A stretch of 64,000 bases of DNA, from positions 186,001 through 250,000 of the forward strand of contig CAVOGG010000010.1 in assembly GCA_963695175.1 (NCBI GenBank). The letters run 5' to 3'. Each line of letters begins with the position of its first letter. The first letter of the stretch is position 1. Source of the stretch: Fodinibacter sp963695175 (GTDB lineage Bacteria > Actinomycetota > Actinomycetes > Actinomycetales > Dermatophilaceae). Of the stretch, positions 25,025 through 32,112 are shown piece after piece. The notes beneath the pieces are model-generated. The model did no database searches, was not told where the DNA came from, and saw only the letters and a program-made list of their open reading frames with translations. A program made the position numbers and the translations under genes.

Positions 25025-27175
25025 ATGACGAACCCGACGGATGCCGTGACCGCACCCCCCGCGCCCTCCTCCCCCACGCCCGAGCTCGCCACCCGAGCGC
25101 GAGAGTCGCTGCGGCGGCTGGTCGGGCGCGCCGACGCCGACTTCCGCGACGGCCAGCTCGAGGCCGTCTCGGCCCTGGTGGCCGACCGCTCGCGGGTGCT
25201 CGTCGTGCAGCGCACCGGCTGGGGCAAGTCGGCCGTGTACTTCGTCGCCACCGCGCTGCGCCGGGCCGAGGGTGCAGGGCCCACCGTCATCATCAGCCCG
25301 CTGCTCGCCCTGATGCGCGACCAGATCGCGGCGGCCGAGCGGGCCGGCATCCATGCGGTCACGATGAACTCGGCCAACGCCCAGGACTGGGACGTCGTGC
25401 GCGAGGCACTGGCCGCCGATGCGGTCGACGTGCTCCTCGTCAGCCCCGAGCGGCTCAACAACCCGCGCTTCCGCGACGAGCAGCTGCCCGACCTCGCGCG
25501 GCGCTGCGGCCTCCTGGTCGTCGACGAGGCGCACTGCGTCAGCGACTGGGGGCACGACTTCCGGCCCGACTACCGGCGCATCCGCGACCTGCTGGCCGGG
25601 CTCCCGGCCGACACCCCGGTTCTCGCCACGACCGCGACCGCCAACGCGCGGGTGGTCACCGACGTCGTCGAGCAGCTCGAGGTGGGCGGTCGGGCGGTGC
25701 TCACGGTGCGCGGTGGCCTGGCCCGCGACTCGCTGCGGCTCGGTGTGCTGCGCTCGATGTCGCCCGAGCAGCGGCTGGGCTGGCTGGTGGCGCACCTCGA
25801 CGAGCTGCCGGGCAGCGGCATCGTCTACACGCTGACCGTGTCGGCCGCCGAAGACGTCGCGGCGGCGCTGTCGGATGCCGGGCTGCCGGTCGCGTCGTAC
25901 ACCGGGCGAACCGACCCCGCCGACCGCGAACGCCTCGAGGGGGCGCTGCGCCGCAACGAGGTCAAGGCCCTGGTGGCGACCTCTGCCCTGGGCATGGGAT
26001 TCGACAAGCCGGACCTCGGCTTCGTCGTGCACCTCGGCGCGCCGAGCTCGCCGGTGGCCTACTACCAGCAGGTCGGCCGTGCCGGGCGCGCCACCGAGCG
26101 GGCCGAGGTGCTGCTGCTGCCCGGCCCCGAGGACCGCGACATCTGGTCCTACTTCGCATCGGTGTCGATGCCACGCGAGGAGCAGGCCGAGGCCGTGCTG
26201 CGCACCCTGGCCGAGTCGGGGCGGGCGCTGTCGACGGCGGCCCTCGAGACGGCCGTCGACGTGCGCCGCACCCGGCTCGAGCTGCTGCTCAAGGTGCTCG
26301 ACGTCGACGGTGCGGTGCAGCGGGTGTCCGGGGGCTGGGTGGCCACCGGGGTGCCGTGGACCTACGACGCCGAGCGCTACGCCCGGGTGGCCGCAGCCCG
26401 CCAGGTCGAGCAGCAGCTGATGGTCGACTACGAGGGCACCGACGCGTGCCGGATGGCCTTCCTGCAGGAGTGCCTCGACGACGAGACCGCGGTGCCGTGT
26501 GGTCGCTGCGACGGCTGCGCCGGCCCCTGGTACGCCACCGAGGTGCCCGACCGGGTCGTCGGAGCCGCTCGCGAGCGACTGGCCCGGGCCGGTATCGACC
26601 TCGACCCTCGGGTGCAGTGGCCCACCGGCATGGACCGGCTCGGCGTGCCGGTCAAGGGCAAGATCCCGCCCGACGAGGGGCTGCTGCCCGGGCGGGCGCT
26701 GGCCCGGCTGTCCGACCTGGGCTGGGGCCAGCGGCTGCGCGAGGTGCTGCGCGACGACGCCCCGGCCCACCCCGACCTGGTACGTGCCTGTGTGCCGGTG
26801 CTCGCCGAGTGGGGATGGGCCCGGCGGCCCGTCGGCGTGGTGGCGGTGCCGTCCCGCTCCCGACCGGCCCTGGTCGGCTCGGTCGCCGCGGGGCTGTCCG
26901 AGATCGGGCGGCTCCCGCTGCTCGGGTCGCTCGACCTCGCCCACGGCGGGCCTACCGGCGAGCCCGGTGGCAACAGCGCCTTCCGGCTCGCGGGCGTCTG
27001 GGAGCGGCTCGTCGTGGGGCCCGAGCTCGCCGCCGCGCTGGCCGACGTCGACGGCCCGGTGCTGCTGGTCGACGACCTGGTGTCGTCGCGGTGGACCCTG
27101 ACCGTGGCCGGGCGGGCGCTACGCCGTGCCGGTGCTGCAGGCGTCCTGCCCTTCGCGCTCGCCGTCGACGGCTGA
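25025..27175 (+). CDS. recQ: RecQ family ATP-dependent DNA helicase with PRTase-like C-terminus
   Basis: The 716-aa protein is a 3'-5' superfamily 2 helicase. Walker A is QRTGWGKS with Lys68, the Walker B box is DEAH at 167-170 (DEAHCVSDWGHDFRPDYRR), and helicase domain 2 carries ALGMGFDKPD and QQVGRAGR. The RecQ zinc site is visible as C-R-M plus E-C, then CGRCDGC (Cys492, 495, 498). No HRDC domain is evident. Instead the last 150 residues end VLLVDDLVSSRWTLTVAGRAL, with Asp683-Asp684, which is a PRPP-binding-like loop of phosphoribosyltransferases (ComFC-like), partly degenerate. Its last 57 bp overlap the yczE-like gene on the other strand. Confidence 0.93.
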   Translation: MTNPTDAVTAPPAPSSPTPELATRARESLRRLVGRADADFRDGQLEAVSALVADRSRVLVVQRTGWGKSAVYFVATALRRAEGAGPTVIISPLLALMRDQIAAAERAGIHAVTMNSANAQDWDVVREALAADAVDVLLVSPERLNNPRFRDEQLPDLARRCGLLVVDEAHCVSDWGHDFRPDYRRIRDLLAGLPADTPVLATTATANARVVTDVVEQLEVGGRAVLTVRGGLARDSLRLGVLRSMSPEQRLGWLVAHLDELPGSGIVYTLTVSAAEDVAAALSDAGLPVASYTGRTDPADRERLEGALRRNEVKALVATSALGMGFDKPDLGFVVHLGAPSSPVAYYQQVGRAGRATERAEVLLLPGPEDRDIWSYFASVSMPREEQAEAVLRTLAESGRALSTAALETAVDVRRTRLELLLKVLDVDGAVQRVSGGWVATGVPWTYDAERYARVAAARQVEQQLMVDYEGTDACRMAFLQECLDDETAVPCGRCDGCAGPWYATEVPDRVVGAARERLARAGIDLDPRVQWPTGMDRLGVPVKGKIPPDEGLLPGRALARLSDLGWGQRLREVLRDDAPAHPDLVRACVPVLAEWGWARRPVGVVAVPSRSRPALVGSVAAGLSEIGRLPLLGSLDLAHGGPTGEPGGNSAFRLAGVWERLVVGPELAAALADVDGPVLLVDDLVSSRWTLTVAGRALRRAGAAGVLPFALAVDG

Positions 27176-27877
27176 GGCGGCCACCACGGCGGCACCTCGG
27201 GGCGCAGGGCGCTCGACCCGCACGGTCAGCATCGGCAGGAAGAACTGCACCACGTGGCCGATGAGCAACGCGTAGAGCACGGTGCCGACGCCGACGATCC
27301 CACCGAGGGCAAACCCGAGCACCACCACGGTGACCTCGAGGGAGGTGCGCACCAGCCGGATCGACCGACCGGTGCGCCGGGCCAGACCGGTCATCAGCCC
27401 GTCGCGCGGGCCCGGGCCGAGCTGGCTGCCGATGTACATCGCCCCGGCCACGCCGTTGCCCGCGATGGCCAGGAGCATCACCGCGACCCGCCAGCCCAGG
27501 CCCTCGATGGCGGGCACGACCGCAAGCGTCGCGTCGATGGCCACCCCGATGACCACGGCGTTGAGCACCGTGCCGAGGCCGGGCCACTGGCGCAGCGGGA
27601 TCCAGAGCAGCAGCACGACGAACGACACCACGATGCTCATCGCGCCGTACGACATCGGGATGTGCTGGATCAGGCCGTACTGCAGCACGCCCCAGGGCTC
27701 GAGCCCGAGGTCGGCGCGCAGCAGGAGTGCCATCGAGATGCCGAAGAGGACCAGCCCCACCAGCAGCTGGGTCACCCGGTGCACGAGGCGGCCGGCCCGC
27801 AGCTGCTCGATCGGGTTCATCGGCACGAGCTCGACGCGGCGGGACGCGCCGCGGCGGAGCGCCTGGATCGGGGTCAT
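27119..27877 (-). CDS. YczE/YitT family membrane protein
   Basis: 252 residues with about five membrane helices. LLRADLGLEPWGVLQYGLIQH matches the YczE/YyaS signature, and GNGVAGAMYIGSQLGPGPRDGLMTGLARRTG is the second conserved part. ATG at 27877 is preceded by GGGGAGG at a good distance; ATG at 27886 would sit directly on that site. Function is unknown, but yczE genes are typically divergent from and controlled by a MocR-type regulator, exactly as here. The 3' end overlaps recQ by 57 bp on the opposite strand. Confidence 0.85.
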   Translation of the reverse strand: MTPIQALRRGASRRVELVPMNPIEQLRAGRLVHRVTQLLVGLVLFGISMALLLRADLGLEPWGVLQYGLIQHIPMSYGAMSIVVSFVVLLLWIPLRQWPGLGTVLNAVVIGVAIDATLAVVPAIEGLGWRVAVMLLAIAGNGVAGAMYIGSQLGPGPRDGLMTGLARRTGRSIRLVRTSLEVTVVVLGFALGGIVGVGTVLYALLIGHVVQFFLPMLTVRVERPAPRGAAVVAASAVDGEREGQDACSTGTA

Positions 27878-27896
27878 GCCCACCATCCTCCCCGAA

Positions 27897-27936
27897 AGTG
27901 GCCTTCACTTCGATGGCCAATCCTGACAGAGTGGCC
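27897..27936. promoter_or_regulatory. RTGGCC direct repeats between yczE and its MocR-type regulator
   Basis: AGTGGCC occurs at 27897-27903 and 27930-27936, exactly 33 bp (about three helix turns) apart, with ATGGCC between them at 27913-27918. MocR regulators commonly bind widely spaced direct repeats in the shared promoter. The last copy ends 3 bp before ATG 27940. Confidence 0.45.
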
Positions 27937-27939
27937 ACC

Positions 27940-29394
27940 ATGTCCGCCCCGACCGTCTCCGCCGCCCGCACCGCACGGCTCGTCGGCACCCTGGTCGCCG
28001 GGCGGCCGGCCTACCGCGCACTGGCCGATGTCCTGCGCCTCGCCGTCGCCGACGGCCGGATCGCCGCCGGCACCCGCCTGCCGAGCGAGCGCGAGCTCAC
28101 CGCCGCCCTCGACGTCAGCCGCACCACCGTCACCCGCGCGTATGCCGTGCTCCGCGACAGCGGCTACCTGACCTCCCGCCGCGGGTCCGGGTCGGTCGCG
28201 ACCCTGCCGTCCGGCACCCGCCAGCGCAGCGCCGGTTCGTTGTTCCCCGCGGATGCCGGCGAAGGCGTCATCGACCTCACCTGCGCCGCGACGCGGGCAC
28301 CGGCCGGCGTCGTCGAGGCCTATGAGCGGGCGGTCGGCCAGCTCCCCCGCTACCTCGCCGGCGCGGGCTACCTGACGCTCGGGGTGCCCGAGCTGCGCGA
28401 GGTCATCGCCGACCGCTACACCGAACGCGGTGTGCCCACCAGCGCCGACCAGGTGCTCGTCACGTCGGGGGCGGTTGCCGGTGTCGGAATCGTGCTGCGC
28501 GCCCTGGTCGGTCACGGTGACCGGGTCGTCGTCGAGAACCCGGGCTACCCGAACACCATCGACGCCGCCCGGCGGGGCGGCGCCCGGCTGGTGCCGCTGG
28601 CCCTCGACCCCGACGGGTGGGACGTCGACGAGTCCGCCCGTACGGTGCGGTCCGCGGGCGCCACGGCAGCCCTGCTCATCCCCGACTTCCACAACCCCAC
28701 CGGCGCGCTCATGCCCGACCACGACCGGGCGGTCCTGGCCCGCGCCCTGCGCCAGGCCCGCACCGTGCCGGTCATCGACGAGACCATCGCCGAGGTCGAC
28801 CTCGAGGGCGGCCCGATGCCGCTGCCGTTCGCCGCGCACGACCCGCGGGCGATCACCGTCGGCAGCTCGTCGAAGTCGCACTGGGGTGGCCTACGCACCG
28901 GCTGGGTGCGCGCCCCGCGCACCGCGCTCGCCGGGCTGGTCGAGTCGCGGGTGACCAGCGACCTCGGGGCCCCGGTGCTCGAACAGCTGGTGCTGCTCGA
29001 GCTGATGCGGGTCGCGCCGGGGCTGACCTCGCAGCGCCGTGACGACCTGCGCGCCTCACGTGACGCCCTGGTCGCCGCCCTGGGCGAGTGCCTGCCCGAG
29101 CTGCGCTTCCGGGTGCCCCGCGGCGGCCTCTTCCTGTGGTGCGAGCTGCCGGAGGGCGTCGACGCGAGCGGTGTCGCGGTCGCGGCCGAGGACGAGGGAC
29201 TGCTCGTCGCCGCGGGCCCGCGCTTCACGGTGGTCGGCGGGCTGGAGCGCTGGGTGCGGTTGCCCTACGTGCTCTCGCCCGAGGTGATGACCGATGCCGT
29301 GCACCGCCTGGCGCGCGCCGTCGACACGGTGCGGGCGGGTTCGGTCGGGTCGACCCGCACGCGCGGTCGCGCCGCCCGCCCCCTGGTGGCCTGA
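27940..29394 (+). CDS. MocR-family (GntR-HTH / aminotransferase-like) regulator, YczR type
   Basis: The 484-aa protein has an N-terminal GntR winged helix (residues 20-90, with RLPSERELTAALDVSRTTVTRAY) fused to a fold-type I aminotransferase domain. The PLP lysine is Lys312 in GSSSKSHWGG, and NPGYPNT, PDFHNPTG and GLRTGW are the usual cofactor pocket segments. Such proteins use PLP or an amino compound as signal. Divergence from yczE identifies it as the likely YczR; the in-frame ATG at 27913 would place the operator repeats inside the gene, so ATG 27940 is preferred. Confidence 0.88.
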   Translation: MSAPTVSAARTARLVGTLVAGRPAYRALADVLRLAVADGRIAAGTRLPSERELTAALDVSRTTVTRAYAVLRDSGYLTSRRGSGSVATLPSGTRQRSAGSLFPADAGEGVIDLTCAATRAPAGVVEAYERAVGQLPRYLAGAGYLTLGVPELREVIADRYTERGVPTSADQVLVTSGAVAGVGIVLRALVGHGDRVVVENPGYPNTIDAARRGGARLVPLALDPDGWDVDESARTVRSAGATAALLIPDFHNPTGALMPDHDRAVLARALRQARTVPVIDETIAEVDLEGGPMPLPFAAHDPRAITVGSSSKSHWGGLRTGWVRAPRTALAGLVESRVTSDLGAPVLEQLVLLELMRVAPGLTSQRRDDLRASRDALVAALGECLPELRFRVPRGGLFLWCELPEGVDASGVAVAAEDEGLLVAAGPRFTVVGGLERWVRLPYVLSPEVMTDAVHRLARAVDTVRAGSVGSTRTRGRAARPLVA

Positions 29395-29409
29395 CCCCGG
29401 GCGAGCGTG

Positions 29410-29460
29410 CGAACGTGGGTGAAGAATCGCCGGATACCCGACGATCTTCACCCACGTTCG
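29410..29460. terminator. long hairpin after the YczR-type gene
   Basis: A perfect 16-bp stem, CGAACGTGGGTGAAGA (29410-29425) against 29445-29460, with a 19-nt loop that has a further TCG/CGA pair. It lies 15 bp after the stop and only 33 bp before the tesB start, so it probably isolates tesB from the regulator gene. Confidence 0.7.
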
Positions 29461-29479
29461 GCAGCGGGTCCCCGCTGAC

Positions 29480-29485
29480 TATCGT
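29480..29485 (+). promoter_or_regulatory. -10 box TATCGT for tesB, leaderless type
   Basis: TATCGT ends 7 bases before GTG 29493; there is no Shine-Dalgarno. Confidence 0.5.
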
Positions 29486-29492
29486 TGCCCCG

Positions 29493-30461
29493 GTGACCAC
29501 CGACCAGCCGGCGCCCCTGCTCGACCTCCTCGCCACGCTCGACCTCGAGGAGCTGGGGTCGGCGCAGATGAGCGTGCAGCCGATGTCGACGGCCGCCGGG
29601 CCGGACGGTGCGGCACCGGTGCCGCTGCCCGAGACCTTCGCCGAGGACGTCACGCTGTTCCGCGGGCAGAGCCAGAAGCAGCCGCACGGGCGGGTCTTCG
29701 GCGGCCAGGTGCTCGCCCAGGGCGTCGTCGCGAGCGGTCGCACCGTGCGCGCGATCGAGGGCGGCGCCGACCGCCGGCTGCACTCCATCCACGCCTACTT
29801 CATGCGGCCCGGCGACGACACCCAGCCGATCACCTTCAGCGTCGAGCGGATGCGCGATGGGCGGTCGTTCTCGACCCGCCGGGTGCACGCCATCCAGCAC
29901 GGCAAACCGATCCTGTCGATGAGCGCGTCGTTCCAGACCCCCGACCGGGGCATGGACCACCAGGACCTGATGCCGGAGGCACCCGACCCGATGACCGTGC
30001 CGTCACTGGCCGAGTCCTTCGCCGGCATCGACCATCCAGGGGCTCGGCACATGGCCGAGGAGCGGGCGATCGAGCTGCGCCACATCGAGGGCAACCTCTT
30101 CGTCGCACCGGCCACCGAGCAGGTCGCCGACCAGCGGGTGTGGATGCGGGCGATCGGCGAGCTGCCCGACGACCCGCTGGTGCACGAAGCAGTCCTGGCG
30201 TACGCCTCCGACTACTCCCTGCTCGAGTCGATCCTGCGACGCCACGGAAAGGGTTGGCGCACACCGGGTCTGCGGGCGGCAAGCCTCGACCACGCGATGT
30301 GGTTCCACCGCCCGGCCCGCGCCGACGAGTGGCTGCTCTACGCGCAGCACTCGCCCTCCGCGCAGGGCGGTCGCGGCCTGGGTATCGGCCGGATGTTCAC
30401 CGAGGCCGGCGTGCTCGTCGCGACCGTCGCCCAGGAGGGCATGGTTCGCATTCCCGAGTGA
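29493..30461 (+). CDS. tesB: acyl-CoA thioesterase II
   Basis: The 322-aa protein is a double-hotdog TesB that hydrolyses medium/long acyl-CoAs. The first hotdog has LFRGQSQKQPHGRVFGGQVLAQ and HSIHAYFMRPGD. The second holds the catalytic set in SLDHAMWFHR (Asp) and SPSAQGGRGLGIGRMF (Ser/Gln). Length and order are normal. It has its own leaderless-type promoter and converges on the ABC exporter genes, whose last stop is 11 bp away. Confidence 0.93.
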   Translation: MTTDQPAPLLDLLATLDLEELGSAQMSVQPMSTAAGPDGAAPVPLPETFAEDVTLFRGQSQKQPHGRVFGGQVLAQGVVASGRTVRAIEGGADRRLHSIHAYFMRPGDDTQPITFSVERMRDGRSFSTRRVHAIQHGKPILSMSASFQTPDRGMDHQDLMPEAPDPMTVPSLAESFAGIDHPGARHMAEERAIELRHIEGNLFVAPATEQVADQRVWMRAIGELPDDPLVHEAVLAYASDYSLLESILRRHGKGWRTPGLRAASLDHAMWFHRPARADEWLLYAQHSPSAQGGRGLGIGRMFTEAGVLVATVAQEGMVRIPE

Positions 30462-30472
30462 CCGGCCGAAGG

Positions 30473-31156
30473 TCAGGCGGCGCCGACCAGGTGGCCGTCG
30501 ACGATCTCGACGACCCGGTCGGCGATCGACAGCAGCACCGGGTCGTGCGTCGTCACGACGGTCGTCATGGTCTCCTCCTTGGCGAGGCGGGCGATCAGCA
30601 TCATGATCTCGCGACCGGTCTCGGAGTCGAGCTGGCCCGTGGGCTCGTCGGCCAGGAGCAGCCCCGGCCGTGACGCCAGCGCGCGAGCCAGCGCCACTCG
30701 CTGCTGCTGCCCACCCGACAGCTCGCCCGGACGCTGATTGACGTGACCGGTGAGCCCGACGTGCTCGAGCGCCTCCGCCACCCGGTCCTCGCGCTCCGCC
30801 GGGTCGAGCTCGTTCAGCCGCAACGGGATCCCGACGTTCTCCCGGGCCGTGAGGATGGGCACCAGCCCGAACGACTGGAAGACGTAGGCCACCGTGCCCC
30901 GACGCACCGCGAGCAGCTCGTCGTCACTCATCGCCGTGACGTCGGCGCCGTCGAGCACGACCCGGCCCTCGTCGGGCCGGTCGAGGCCACCGATGACGTT
31001 GAGCAGCGTCGTCTTGCCCGACCCGGAGCGGCCCCGCACGGCGACGAGCTCGCCGGGCGCCGCCGTGAGCGAGACGCCGCGCAGCGCGTGCACCTCCGTG
31101 GCGCCGGTCCGGAAGGTGCGGTGCACCTCGTGCACCGACAGGTAGTCCGTGGTCAT
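30473..31156 (-). CDS. ABC transporter ATP-binding protein (MacB/LolD type)
   Basis: A 227-aa ATPase with Walker A GRSGSGKT, Q-loop VFQSFGLVP, signature LSGGQQQRVALARAL, Walker B LLADEPTGQLD and H-loop THD. The LolD/MacB-like sequence (LNVIGGLDRPDEG) fits partners of FtsX-like permeases. It is the last gene of a four-gene operon; its ATG overlaps the stop of the other ATPase (31153-31156). Confidence 0.93.
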   Translation of the reverse strand: MTTDYLSVHEVHRTFRTGATEVHALRGVSLTAAPGELVAVRGRSGSGKTTLLNVIGGLDRPDEGRVVLDGADVTAMSDDELLAVRRGTVAYVFQSFGLVPILTARENVGIPLRLNELDPAEREDRVAEALEHVGLTGHVNQRPGELSGGQQQRVALARALASRPGLLLADEPTGQLDSETGREIMMLIARLAKEETMTTVVTTHDPVLLSIADRVVEIVDGHLVGAA

Positions 31157-32112
31157 GCCGGTGCCTCCCCGGGTCCGTCGGCATCCGGCCGCGGCGTCGG
31201 CCAGACCCCGATGTGGTCGGCCTCCAGGTCCAGGCGCACGCGGTCGCGCATGGCCAGGGCGTCGGTGAAGCCGCGCGGCAGCTGGAGGCGGCCGGCGCGG
31301 TCGAGCACGGCGAACTCCTCGGCGACGACGCCCTCCACCCCGTGCTCGTCGACGGCGGTGCGCCGGCGCACCTCCGAGGAGGTGCGACCGTCGCGGATGC
31401 CGACCGTGCGGCTGACCTGCTCGCTGACGTGGGCGTCGTGCGTCACGACGACGACGGTGGTGCCGAACGACTCGTTCGCGTCGCGGATGGCTCCGAACAC
31501 CTCGTCGCTGCTGCGGCTGTCGAGCTCGCCGGTGGGCTCGTCGGCGAGCAGCACCCGCGGCCGGTTGGCCAGGGCCACCCCGAGCGCCACGCGCTGCTGC
31601 TGCCCACCGGAGAGCTCGCCGAGCTGCCGGTCGGCGCACTCGGGGATGCCGAGCACCTCGAGCGTCTCGGCGGCCCGGGCCGCCCGCTCGGCGGACGACA
31701 AGGAGGCGAACATCATCGGCAGCTGCACGTTCTCGACCGCGCTGAGGTAGGGCAGCAGGTTGGCGGTCGCCTGCTGGAAGAGGAAGCCCACGGTGTGGCG
31801 GCGGTAGTGGAGGCGGTCCTTGGTCGACATGCTCAGCAGGTCTCGGCCGGCGACCCGCGCGACCCCGGCGCTGGGCAGGTCGAGGCCGGACAGGATCGTG
31901 AGCAGCGTGGACTTGCCGGAGCCCGAGGCCCCGACGATCGCCACGAGCTCGCCGCGGCCGACCTCGAGGTCGAGCCCCTGCAGGGCCACCACCTCCACTC
32001 CCTCGGACGAGAAGATGCGCACGAGGTTGTCGCAGTGGATGTCCGGCCCATCGTGCTCGGTCGGGGCAGGGGCGGGGGTGCGCCCCCGGGTGCGCGCTGG
32101 ACTCGAGGTCAT
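31153..32112 (-). CDS. ABC transporter ATP-binding protein with AbrB-like C-terminal tail
   Basis: A 319-aa ATPase with Walker A GASGSGKS, signature LSGGQQQRVALGVAL, Walker B LLADEPTGELD and H-loop THD. Beyond the ATPase core (about residue 250) is an extra 60-residue segment, EFAVLDRAGRLQLPRGFTD then DRVRLDLEADHIGVWP, which looks like a SpoVT/AbrB swapped-hairpin domain. The extension may help dimerise or regulate the exporter. The ATG overlaps the permease stop (32109-32112), so translation is coupled. Confidence 0.9.
   Translation of the reverse strand: MTSSPARTRGRTPAPAPTEHDGPDIHCDNLVRIFSSEGVEVVALQGLDLEVGRGELVAIVGASGSGKSTLLTILSGLDLPSAGVARVAGRDLLSMSTKDRLHYRRHTVGFLFQQATANLLPYLSAVENVQLPMMFASLSSAERAARAAETLEVLGIPECADRQLGELSGGQQQRVALGVALANRPRVLLADEPTGELDSRSSDEVFGAIRDANESFGTTVVVVTHDAHVSEQVSRTVGIRDGRTSSEVRRRTAVDEHGVEGVVAEEFAVLDRAGRLQLPRGFTDALAMRDRVRLDLEADHIGVWPTPRPDADGPGEAPA

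Noticed and set aside
29410..29460. The 16-bp hairpin before tesB as a small RNA gene
   Set aside because: Its position right after a stop codon fits a terminator better, and no separate promoter is seen.
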